Origin: Myxococcales bacterium
GTDB lineage: Bacteria; Myxococcota; Polyangia; HGW-17; SLPX01
Assembly: GCA_007131745.1 (NCBI GenBank)
Contig: SLPX01000411.1
Coordinates: forward strand, 1 to 34,753
Direction of reading: 5' to 3'
DNA: 34,753 bases
Shown here: piece after piece, positions 23,901-31,356 of the stretch
How the letters are laid out: each line of letters begins with the position of its first letter
Numbering within the stretch: the stretch's first letter is position 1
The notes under the pieces: generated by a model
Told to the model about the DNA's origin: nothing
The model's input: the letters and a program-made list of their open reading frames with translations, nothing else
Database searches by the model: none
Position numbers and translations under genes: made by a program

Positions 23901-24444
23901 TTTTCGAGTGGATAGAGTCGACAGGAAAGACGATGAAATCATCCTGATCGACTACAAGACCGGAAAAGCGGTTTCAAAAGCTAATGGTGAAGATACCATT
24001 TTGAAACACTATCTGAAGAAAGTGAAGGGAGGACGAATGTTGCAGGCACAGGCGTACGAAGCAGCGGCCGAGGAAATGTCCGCCGGCCATGGGGCAGCGA
24101 AAGCCACTGGACGATACGTATACATAAAACCCGGTCTTTCCGATTGCCAAACCCGAGTCGATTGCGGTGAAAACCACGAGGAATTCAGGGCCGCGTTCAA
24201 TGAAGCCCTGTCGAACCTGCTCGAGTTGTGGGATTCCGGGGTCTTTTTTCCGAAAGCCGCGGCGGAGGATAATAACAACTATCAATCATCGCCTTGTTCC
24301 TATTGCAGTGTGGCCGAAGCGTGTTTGCGCGGGGACTCGGGGTTCCGTTCCCGCCTGAAGTCGTTACTGGAGAAGGATATTGAGGATGTTTCAGGCGACC
24401 TCAAGGCAATGATAAAACTATCCAAGATGGGGAAAAAGAAATGA
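20977..24444 (+). CDS. addB: AddB-type subunit of the AddAB helicase-nuclease
   Basis: At 1155 residues this matches AddB/RexB in size. The C-terminal RecB-type nuclease is intact: D979 in RVDRVDRK, then D992 and K994 in IDYKTGK. The iron-sulfur cysteines are present as C830 (ARCPWQVF) and C1107, C1110, C1116 (CSYC, five residues, C), the spacing known from Bacillus subtilis AddB. The middle contains degenerate UvrD-like segments (RGHTFEHLFLVGMKRGIFP). The N-terminus, where B. subtilis AddB has a GRSGSGKT P-loop, reads GYVSGKIYKAHGGR, so the ATP site appears lost. It acts with AddA to resect double-strand breaks for RecA loading. ATG 20977 has only a loose GGGTGG upstream. The stop overlaps the addA start by four bases (ATGA), a sign of translational coupling. 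Confidence 0.88.
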   Translation: MTGTCGYVSGKIYKAHGGRVLQDLLLKHLQKLLKEKPDAGDFGPVRIVVPSASLRIHLSAQITGRLGAVAGLRVQTLHSLAREVVERGYSLFSGDCRGNDDLSIEPFESYAGILPILVERSARENVLWKEFEDLDGPFGILAGTVRDLLDAGFHPAQSDALKELLLDMDADKDEIARAIAVIETAERVLEQSRKSAVRLDHELPGLARRLLQDHDPETLYPTRCTLVYGFSNATGEVTELLRVVVGRLNGSVYLDKPRSAAWFVSGGMEEDGGESSFLRPGFSDRFEERLSDIVSTEAFMPPGSAGVSDPPELEMFCASSPGCEIRETARRIRKILETDRGVTRPETIGVVAREPDTYCMVLRREFSRLALPFSGGSAPGPRRAGHALVEAVSGLLQKECKASVETWLNSFHPLFLSDPLFCGKASHPMASDILAAFRGRGITRLRQVVGMCLDDFVMTADGSGVLLPSRLGFAGSKRTLDANVLSCLLKKASDLVSFFESIPERSSFAQRVNGLRRMLESCLGWSSDDAQSLASELAEEMPSGFELSPEDFSSLFAGWAESNSAGPLGGKGGGVQVLSVIEARGHTFEHLFLVGMKRGIFPRTITTDALIADEIRGRMRVLLPDLPVKADGYEEERYLFEQLLHAAPRVTLSYHTHDESGSAVSRSPFLEQLLMNGAREPECAADIYDEASGEIGRDNEPSGLQAGEFFPAFEHAVKAGLTGRDERVESWLVKTLEQDRCILPMLAGALGAAEWNTLSPGIEFNVDPSSLAKGRIAVLKELEPDLTTAEGAKLSTEPGPYQGFVSKPSYASDPRNGRVFITTLEGLARCPWQVFVTRILRVDRTLDPLESLPDAGSLIIGKLVHEVLAGIAGVDDHGSRNMSEVLTRKPKTALWPNEKILSRMNMECARDVLKEDGINMPGLALVAARQALPYLERCREIEWSKDAPEVLGAELQGEFTAICSGEKSGTPRKIYFRVDRVDRKDDEIILIDYKTGKAVSKANGEDTILKHYLKKVKGGRMLQAQAYEAAAEEMSAGHGAAKATGRYVYIKPGLSDCQTRVDCGENHEEFRAAFNEALSNLLELWDSGVFFPKAAAEDNNNYQSSPCSYCSVAEACLRGDSGFRSRLKSLLEKDIEDVSGDLKAMIKLSKMGKKK

Positions 24445-27400
24445 GCCGCGATTATAAAACGGCCTTGGAAAAACGCTGGGAGGTGGATGCCGAATCCAGG
24501 TGGGTTGCACAGTCGGAGTTCGAGCGGCCGGTTTTGCTGGAGGCCGGCGCGGGGACGGGGAAGACTGCTGCCCTGACAGCGCGGGTGGTTGCGTGGTGTT
24601 TGGACAAGGGTTGGAAAAAGAATCAAGCGCGCTTGTCGAAGAAACCGGGTGTTTCTCCGGATGAAACGCGGATCGCGCGAGAAACCGTGGATCGTGTGCT
24701 GGCAGTCACTTTCACCGACGCGGCCGCGGCTGAAATGACGGCCCGGATATGCAAGGCGTTTCGTGAAATAAGCATGGGTGAAAAACCGGTAGGTGTTTTT
24801 GGGGATTTTTTGGAAAGCGACGGAGAAGTAAAAAGACGTCGTGCAGGGATGCTGCTTTCGGTACAGGATCGTCTGAAGATCTCAACGCTGCATGGTTTTT
24901 GTCGGAGAATTCTCGCCGAGTACCCGATGGAAACAGGGTTGCATCCGATGGCCGATGTGGATGCAGACGAGACCGCGACCGCGGAGATCGTGAGGGAACT
25001 CCTGGAAGATCGCCTTCCACCGGCCTATGAATCCGAAGACCCGGATATGCTGGTATTGGCGGACATGGAATTCGGGCCCCAGGCCGTCAGTGAGGCCATC
25101 ACCGAAATCGCGAATAAAGCGGTTGCGCCTTCGGTGTTTGAAAAAAGCCCGTTCAATAACCTTTCACTAAAAAACATGTTGGACTCCCTTCGCGACGCTA
25201 TCGCAATGTTCAAAAAGAGCGGCGGGGAAATTTTGGAAAGTTGCAAACGGGGGAACTCAAAACTGGTCGTGGACATGGTTCGCGACATTGATGCTGTTGT
25301 CCAAGATTTCGACGCGTTTCAAAATGGCGCCGAACCTGTCGAGGTTTTCGACCGTTTTTGCAACGAGTTACAGGCAAGGGTTTCCGGTACAATTTTTAAT
25401 CATTTGTCACGATGGGGAGAGGGCAATTTCAACGCAACGGAAACAAAAGCGATAAAGGATATTTCCGCGGATGAAGTTGCCGCAGCGTCTTCGGAATTGC
25501 ACTTGTTGTTGAACTCAATTCTGAAATCGAATCCCAAGGGTCTGGAAGCAGCGCGGAAAACCATGTGGAAGCTGTACCGCGAAACGGTTTCCATTCTGCG
25601 AAGACGCGGGGTTTTGAGTTTCGACGCGCTTATAAGGCACACCGTGGAATTGCTCGAGAACAACCCTGTATTGTGCCGCCGCCTGGCCGCGAGGTTCGAC
25701 CAGTTGCTGGTGGATGAATTCCAAGACACCGACGACCAGCAGTGCAGAATGCTGGAATTGCTGGCTCTCAATCCTTCGGTGCAACAAAAACCCGGGTTGT
25801 TCCTGGTGGGGGATCCAAAGCAATCCATTTACGGTTGGAGAAAAGCGGACCTGGAGGCATACGATAGGTTCAAGGAAAAGGTTTCGGACGCGGGCGGGAA
25901 GATTCATGCATTGAGCAAGAATTTTCGCTCGGTCCCGGCCATACTGGCCGAGGTTGATCGCGTGCTGGAACCCGTGATGAAACATGAGCCGGGATTACAA
26001 CCTGTTTTTCAAATCCTGGATCCTTGCCCGGAAAAACAGGATGCTCCGGGATTTGAGGATGAATTCCGCGGCCCCGTGGAATACTGGGTTTCCTGGATGT
26101 CAGATTCTAAAAATAAGATTTCTAAGGAAACGAAAAAGGCGAATGCCACGGAAATGGAGGCGGAAGCCGTGGCGCGCGATATCAGCGAGCTTCGGAAAAA
26201 AGGGGTTTCCCCTTCAGACATAGGAATTCTTTTTCGATCCACCGGAGACCTGGAAGTCTACGTGGCCGCGCTCCGCAAGCATTCAATTCCCTACTCGGTG
26301 AGCAAGGACAGAAACTACTATAAGAGGCGGGAGATCATCGATGCCGCGGCTCTCGTGAGATGCATCGTGGATCCCAACGATCAGCTTGCGCTGCTCACCT
26401 TGCTCCGGTCGCCCATGGTCGGAGTGCCGGACGCGGCCTTGATACCACTCTGGGCAGAGGGTTTTCCCGAGGCGGCCGTTGGCGCGTACGGGGTTGACCC
26501 GGAGTTTTCAAGTTGGGTGCGCGATGTTGTTTCGCGGGCGAAAAACTCGGTTCCAGAGGATGTTCCCGGCATCCATCGGGTCCACGGCTGGCATCACAAT
26601 CTCTGCGTTGCCATGGATAACCTCGGCTTGTTGCGGGAAATGTTTCATGCCCAACCGGTAGACGTATTCACTGAAACCTTGAGAAGGCTCTTTTTGCTTG
26701 AACCGATGGAATCGTGTCGTTACCTGGGTCGGTACCGCGTGGCGAATTTGGAACGGTTTTTCGATGAGTTGACCGGGGTGCTGGGCCGGAAACATTCTAA
26801 CGTGCAAGTTTTGCTGCGCTACTTGCGTACCAGCGTGGCAGAAGAGCAGGAAGCGCCCGAGGCCGGTGTGCCCGAGGCGACCAGGGATGCAGTGAGGTTG
26901 ATGACCATTCACGGGGCCAAGGGGCTTGATTTTCCGCATGTGTATCTTGTCCAAACTCACAAGGGCAGCAGACCGGAAATCGCTCCCAAGAATGATGTGC
27001 AAGAAATCGATGGTGATCCCGCGTATATTCTCTTTGGTTTTCCTACCTGGAACTACGAGCGGATCATGGAAAAGAGAAAAAAGATCAGATCCCGCGAATT
27101 GATGCGCACCCTGTACGTGGCGCTGACCAGGGCGGCGGAACGATTGGTGATCCTGGGAAAGTGGCCTTTGAAAAAAGCCGGTGACCCTCTTTTTGCCAAA
27201 ACATACGTGAATCTTCTTACTCACAGAACATCCGCTCCTATTCCGCTCGTTCGGGAATTCGAAGAATTGCCGCAAGAAATTCTCTTCGATGAAGAAAGAG
27301 TGATATGGAGGTTTCTAAAACCCGAGGACTCATCGCCGCGGATTCGGAAAACCCGGAAGAAAACCAAAAAGCTTGAATACGATTCGCAGAAATTGATCGA

Positions 27401-28145
27401 GTTGATGAAAGAATCGACCTCTCGGATGAGGAGGCCGATGTCGATGAAAGTAACCAGAGCGTCCGGGATCCATGTGAGCGGGGATGAAACACGGGTGAAC
27501 CGGTATGTTGAAAATGATGATATTGCGTCCCCTGAATCACACGTCCGCGCGGCGGCCGTGCATGTAGGTTCAGCGGTTCACAAAGCCCTGGAATCCTGGG
27601 ATTTCAAGGCTCCCGTTTCTGAAGAACTTTCGCGGCAGAGTTCTTTTGCGCGGCGGGTTGTCCAAATGAATACAACAGACCCCGACGTGCGCGCCGTGGC
27701 GATAGAAAAGACGGTATCCCTGCTGGAAGAGTTTGCCAAAGGACGCTTGTTTGAAAAGATGACCGATATTTCGCAACACATCTTGGCAAGAGAACTCCAA
27801 GTGCTGGCTCCGCCGCGAATCCTTGAGCAATATTTTGAGCGCAGGGAACGCGACCGCGGCGCCTCGGAACTGTTTCCGCTTGGATATGTTATCGGAACAG
27901 TAGACCTTGTCTATGAAGACCCGGCGAATGGAGAAACGGTTGTCGCGGATTACAAGACCGACAATGTATACGACCCGGACGAAATTGAATCAAAAGCCGC
28001 GCTCCATGCATCACAGATGCATCTTTACGGAATGATATTGAAAGAGGCCATGAAGCTGACCGGGATGCCCCGCCTGGAGTTGTGGTTTGTCCGGCCGCAA
28101 ATGATTGTAAATGTTCCGTATGAACGCGATCTGGAAAAAACATAA
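24441..28145 (+). CDS. addA: AddA-type UvrD/RecB-like helicase-nuclease
   Basis: The 1234-residue protein carries all main SF1A helicase motifs: motif I AGAGTGKT (35-42), motif Ia FTDAAAAEM, motif II VDEFQDTD (424-431), motif III GDPKQSIYGWRKAD, motif V TIHGAKGLDFPHVYLV and motif VI YVALTRAAERL. The C-terminal RecB-family nuclease has GTVDLVYED with D1155 and ADYKTDN with D1170 and K1172. Family size is usual. It supplies the 3'-5' motor and one nuclease of AddAB; AddB upstream supplies the second nuclease. The gene order addB-addA and the four-base overlap match the B. subtilis operon. I see no damaged motif. Seventy-four bases separate it from the pseudokinase gene, with no obvious terminator, so read-through is possible. 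Confidence 0.94.
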   Translation: MSRDYKTALEKRWEVDAESRWVAQSEFERPVLLEAGAGTGKTAALTARVVAWCLDKGWKKNQARLSKKPGVSPDETRIARETVDRVLAVTFTDAAAAEMTARICKAFREISMGEKPVGVFGDFLESDGEVKRRRAGMLLSVQDRLKISTLHGFCRRILAEYPMETGLHPMADVDADETATAEIVRELLEDRLPPAYESEDPDMLVLADMEFGPQAVSEAITEIANKAVAPSVFEKSPFNNLSLKNMLDSLRDAIAMFKKSGGEILESCKRGNSKLVVDMVRDIDAVVQDFDAFQNGAEPVEVFDRFCNELQARVSGTIFNHLSRWGEGNFNATETKAIKDISADEVAAASSELHLLLNSILKSNPKGLEAARKTMWKLYRETVSILRRRGVLSFDALIRHTVELLENNPVLCRRLAARFDQLLVDEFQDTDDQQCRMLELLALNPSVQQKPGLFLVGDPKQSIYGWRKADLEAYDRFKEKVSDAGGKIHALSKNFRSVPAILAEVDRVLEPVMKHEPGLQPVFQILDPCPEKQDAPGFEDEFRGPVEYWVSWMSDSKNKISKETKKANATEMEAEAVARDISELRKKGVSPSDIGILFRSTGDLEVYVAALRKHSIPYSVSKDRNYYKRREIIDAAALVRCIVDPNDQLALLTLLRSPMVGVPDAALIPLWAEGFPEAAVGAYGVDPEFSSWVRDVVSRAKNSVPEDVPGIHRVHGWHHNLCVAMDNLGLLREMFHAQPVDVFTETLRRLFLLEPMESCRYLGRYRVANLERFFDELTGVLGRKHSNVQVLLRYLRTSVAEEQEAPEAGVPEATRDAVRLMTIHGAKGLDFPHVYLVQTHKGSRPEIAPKNDVQEIDGDPAYILFGFPTWNYERIMEKRKKIRSRELMRTLYVALTRAAERLVILGKWPLKKAGDPLFAKTYVNLLTHRTSAPIPLVREFEELPQEILFDEERVIWRFLKPEDSSPRIRKTRKKTKKLEYDSQKLIELMKESTSRMRRPMSMKVTRASGIHVSGDETRVNRYVENDDIASPESHVRAAAVHVGSAVHKALESWDFKAPVSEELSRQSSFARRVVQMNTTDPDVRAVAIEKTVSLLEEFAKGRLFEKMTDISQHILARELQVLAPPRILEQYFERRERDRGASELFPLGYVIGTVDLVYEDPANGETVVADYKTDNVYDPDEIESKAALHASQMHLYGMILKEAMKLTGMPRLELWFVRPQMIVNVPYERDLEKT

Positions 28146-28219
28146 GCCAGATTATAATATTTATTGATTGATCGTTAGGAATCCATATATTCAAAGAAGG
28201 GAAGAAAAGAACCGAAATC

Positions 28220-29998
28220 ATGGAGCCCTTTAACATAGATCGATTTTCTTGTGTCGAAAAGGTTGGTTCGGGAGGGACAACGACCGTATACAAGGCAGTA
28301 TTGCGGGTGGCGCCCGGGTTTGAAAAAACTTTCTCCATAAGAAAAATTCATGGTGATCTTGGAGTCGACACGGAGGTAAACAAGCGGTTCGTCGAGTGGG
28401 CCTCCCGTTGCACAGCATTGGATCACGGCAATATCGTCAAGATCATTGAACTCATCGAAAATCAGGGTGACTACCACGTTGTCACAGAGCACGTAAACGG
28501 CATCGATCTATCAAAGGTTCTGGGAAGGCTGAAAAGAATCGAGCGGGTGATGCCGTGGGAAATAGCGGTGTTCATCTGCATGGAAGCGGCAAACGCCTTG
28601 AAGCACGCCCACAGCCTCAAGGATGATTCGGGAAAACATGCGGGGATTGTTCACGGGAACTTGGCCCCTTCAAAAATCATGCTTGCCTGTCATGGAGAAG
28701 TCAAAATCCTGGGTTTTGCTTCATCGCGTATTCGTGGAATCGAAGTCGGTCCGGATGCGAACGTATTGAGGTTCAAGTATCCGTACATCGCGCCCGAACG
28801 GATTCGATTGAATACCGAAATTCCGGCGGGTGACATTTTTTCGTTGGGATGTCTTTTTTTTGAGATGCTTACCGGTTCCCGCCTGTTTTCATCCCAAACT
28901 CCCGCCAAGGTCATCCGTTTGATGGAAAGGGACGAGATGCCCCCCATACCCGGAGTGAAACCTTTTCTGGATCCCATTCTACGCAAAATGATTGCGCGCA
29001 AACCCGACAATCGATTCAAAAACGCCACCGACCTGCTGGTATCGCTTGCAAGTGTCATTGTTCAGCGTAAACGCAGGGTCACCGAGGCGCATCTGGAAGC
29101 ATATCTGAAACTGTTCCCGGAAGCGCTTCGAGCCGGTTTGCAGGAGACCGGACCGGAAGGAGGAGGCGAAAGGACAAGGCTGTATCGACCGGATGCAGCA
29201 TCCAGAGCCGCTCTTCAAAAAGAATACGCTGAAAAAATCACACCGGCTGTGTCTTCCGATTACGAGCGGCGGAAAAGAATAGAAAGACAGGCCGATCCAT
29301 CGGATTCCGAGGACGAAGAGGATACGTTTGTTCAAGGAGAGGAATCAACAACGGCATCCGAGGATTTGTCCGACCAGGAAGAAGAGAAAACAATTGTTCG
29401 GGGAAAAGAAGTGATACCGGTGTTGGTGAACTTGTCCGGGTTGGACGAAGAAAAAGGTGATGATAAGAAGGCGGGGTTGGCTTCTCCTGCCGGGAGTGAT
29501 CGGCCGTTAAAAGAATTGGTAGATGAAAAGGACGAAGAGGGGGAGGGTGATGAGGAAAATACAGCCGCGGCTTCTCCTCGCGCTTTGATGGACTCGTTTG
29601 CTAAATCGAAAATCCCGGAAACGAGCCGGGATGAGACAATTGATCCCCGCTTGGCTGATTTTGATGAGGACTGGAAAACCATAGAGCAAAACATAAGGGT
29701 TGCGCACGGTGAGAGTGACCGGGATGAAGATAACGAAACGGAGAAAAATGTCTCTGCTCGGAACATTTTCAACCTGGTCCGTGGAAACGAAGTTGATAGC
29801 GAAGCATCGGATGATTCGAAACAATTGGACTCCACAGATGAAGTGGATAAGGTTTCGTTTGCAAAACGGTTAGTGAAAACCGCGCTTATAGCGACCCTCA
29901 TAGCCGTACTGCTGCTGGGCGGCGCAATTCTCTTTTACGTGTTTTGGGGAAGAGAGTGGTGGACCATTCCTTGGCTTGAATCGTTGTTGAATCGATAG
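28220..29998 (+). CDS. Membrane-anchored Ser/Thr pseudokinase
   Basis: The 592-residue protein has a kinase fold at 8-280. The glycine loop VGSGGTTTVYKA (15-26) is intact, but the other catalytic positions are changed: the beta3 lysine is Arg41 (FSIRKI), the catalytic loop reads HGNLAPSK (145-152) with Asn147 for the catalytic Asp and Lys152 for Asn, and DFG is GFA (165-167). The structural APER and DIFSLGCLFFEMLTG remain. Residues 310-545 are a long acidic, Ser/Asp/Glu-rich linker without clear domains. A single membrane segment (about 555-577, ALIATLIAVLLLGGAILFYVF) lies near the C-terminus with a short Trp-rich tail outside. A binding or scaffolding receptor for phospho-signalling partners is the best guess. 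It follows addA by 74 bases; an own promoter is not convincing. Confidence 0.87.
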   Translation: MEPFNIDRFSCVEKVGSGGTTTVYKAVLRVAPGFEKTFSIRKIHGDLGVDTEVNKRFVEWASRCTALDHGNIVKIIELIENQGDYHVVTEHVNGIDLSKVLGRLKRIERVMPWEIAVFICMEAANALKHAHSLKDDSGKHAGIVHGNLAPSKIMLACHGEVKILGFASSRIRGIEVGPDANVLRFKYPYIAPERIRLNTEIPAGDIFSLGCLFFEMLTGSRLFSSQTPAKVIRLMERDEMPPIPGVKPFLDPILRKMIARKPDNRFKNATDLLVSLASVIVQRKRRVTEAHLEAYLKLFPEALRAGLQETGPEGGGERTRLYRPDAASRAALQKEYAEKITPAVSSDYERRKRIERQADPSDSEDEEDTFVQGEESTTASEDLSDQEEEKTIVRGKEVIPVLVNLSGLDEEKGDDKKAGLASPAGSDRPLKELVDEKDEEGEGDEENTAAASPRALMDSFAKSKIPETSRDETIDPRLADFDEDWKTIEQNIRVAHGESDRDEDNETEKNVSARNIFNLVRGNEVDSEASDDSKQLDSTDEVDKVSFAKRLVKTALIATLIAVLLLGGAILFYVFWGREWWTIPWLESLLNR

Positions 29999-30030
29999 AT
30001 AACGTTTGTCCAAATCTCAATGAGATCCTG

Positions 30031-31125
30031 TTAGATGTTTTTGCCGTGGCGCAACCGGATCAACGCGAACAAAAGCATCAATCCTAGAAGCGAGACCCAA
30101 AAACCTCCTCTTCCTCCCATTGAACAACCCGAGGATTCACTCGGCCATGACAGTTCCGCCGGATCCGTGCACACGGCAGCGGAACGCGTCGTTACTCGGC
30201 CGCTTCGATCATGCACTATTGCCTGAATACACCGGGGGGCGTCATTTTTTCCGCCCAGCGGCAGTGTTACACCGGCTTTATCTTCCAGAATGCGTCTGTT
30301 TAAGAGAAATGTCTTCCACTCTGCATGCGCCAGGCCGGCAACCGAGTCCGCTATGAAAACATCTACCAGTAATTCGTGAGTTCTTTCGCTGATTCCGGCA
30401 TAGGAAAAAACCGCGCCCCATCCATTGTGGGTGGAAACCTCCACGCAAGAAGAACAGGATCCCGAGTCCGGCCCGATCCACTTGCATGTGCTCAGGGTGT
30501 CCTTGTATACGAAAGCTTCGACCAGGGGCTCACCCAAGTCGAGTGAGTCTGAAGTTTCTGCATCGCCGGTTTCAAATGAAACCAGGGTGCGTGGATAATC
30601 ATGGTGGGTTCCCGTGTCGGTGCATCCATGGCTCGTGCAAAACTGCGAAAGCACGAGTTCGCAGGACGCTCCGGCCGGGAGATCATTTTTCGGAACAAAC
30701 TCCAGTTGTAAAAACACCCTTCCCGCTTCGCAAGGCAACCAGCAGCCGTGTTCAAGGGACCACTTCCCGTCTTTTTTTTGAATTTCAGAACGCATGAAAA
30801 TGGGTCCGTCGTCAGACAGGTGAAATGCGCCGTCTACAGTTTCTTCGTTGCATACCAGCTTGAACTTGTTCGGATCGACACCCCGTTCGTAATCGATATA
30901 GGAATGGTTCCTCGACCAGCGGAATAATTCCATGCGAAGCACAAGGTTTGTGGGCACATCCATTTCATTGTCCACAACGTTTGAATGACTGATCTCCCAG
31001 TCGTAATCGAGGAGAAAAATTCCGCTGCACGCTTTCGCATTTCTCGTTGCACCGAGTTGCAGAAACAAAAACACAGCGAAAGCCGACCCTAAAACACCCA
31101 AACATTTCTTCTTGCTGTTTGTCAT
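30031..31125 (-). CDS. Exported protein with MYXO-CTERM-like sorting tail
   Basis: From ATG 31125 (GAGG seven bases upstream) the 364-residue protein has a signal peptide cleaved near AKA-C (about residue 32). A TTG at 31137 would add four residues. The middle has many cysteines in pairs (CWLPCEAG, CTSHGCTDTG, CKWIGPDSGSCSSC) and beta-strand-like sequence, suggesting a disulfide-bonded secreted domain that I do not recognise. The C-terminus reads SSGCSMGGRGG, then a hydrophobic stretch (FWVSLLGLMLLFALI), then RLRHGK. A Cys-containing Gly-rich motif, one membrane segment and a basic end are the marks of MYXO-CTERM sorting signals, processed for display on the outer surface. It is divergent from the PASTA-PHP lipoprotein and shares its promoter region. 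Confidence 0.82.
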   Translation of the reverse strand: MTNSKKKCLGVLGSAFAVFLFLQLGATRNAKACSGIFLLDYDWEISHSNVVDNEMDVPTNLVLRMELFRWSRNHSYIDYERGVDPNKFKLVCNEETVDGAFHLSDDGPIFMRSEIQKKDGKWSLEHGCWLPCEAGRVFLQLEFVPKNDLPAGASCELVLSQFCTSHGCTDTGTHHDYPRTLVSFETGDAETSDSLDLGEPLVEAFVYKDTLSTCKWIGPDSGSCSSCVEVSTHNGWGAVFSYAGISERTHELLVDVFIADSVAGLAHAEWKTFLLNRRILEDKAGVTLPLGGKNDAPRCIQAIVHDRSGRVTTRSAAVCTDPAELSWPSESSGCSMGGRGGFWVSLLGLMLLFALIRLRHGKNI

Positions 31126-31145
31126 AAGAAACCTCAAGCCGATTT

Positions 31146-31174
31146 TTGACTTAATAATAATAAACTTTTATACA
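31146..31174 (+). promoter_or_regulatory. Promoter for the PASTA-PHP lipoprotein
   Basis: TTGACT (31146-31151), 17 bases, then TATACA (31169-31174): five and four consensus matches with ideal spacing. It gives a 5' leader of about 175 bases. A near-palindrome ACACAGA-GT-TCTGTGT (31192-31207) lies just past the predicted start, and a second inverted repeat (31239-31247 with 31263-31273, one bulge) lies further down the leader. Confidence 0.6.
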
Positions 31175-31185
31175 CCTGCATTCAA
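31157..31185 (-). promoter_or_regulatory. Overlapping promoter for the MYXO-CTERM protein
   Basis: On the minus strand TTGAAT (plus 31180-31185), 17 bases, then TATTAT (plus 31157-31162): four and five consensus matches. Its start would be near 31150, 25 bases before ATG 31125. It overlaps the forward promoter by 18 bases, so the two polymerase sites cannot be filled together. Confidence 0.5.
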
Positions 31186-31191
31186 GATGGA

Positions 31192-31207
31192 ACACAGAGT
31201 TCTGTGT
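31192..31207. promoter_or_regulatory. Operator-like palindrome beside the divergent promoters
   Basis: Arms ACACAGA (31192-31198) and TCTGTGT (31201-31207) are perfect around GT. The site is about ten bases past the forward start and just upstream of the reverse -35, so a bound protein could repress one promoter and affect the other. Confidence 0.4.
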
Positions 31208-31356
31208 GTCCGAATGGGCTGGTCGCTCGTCGGCATCTGTTGTAAAATGATGCTGTTATGGGTTTTGTACAACACTGGTCCATGATTAATGTGATTTGAG
31301 TGGAACCGTGTTGGTTGAACAGGGGTTTTTTGCCGGGATTGACAAGGAGGATCAGG

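Noticed and set aside
28153..28158. TATAAT as a promoter for the membrane pseudokinase
   Set aside because: The -10 is perfect but no -35 or extended -10 accompanies it in this A/T-rich spacer.
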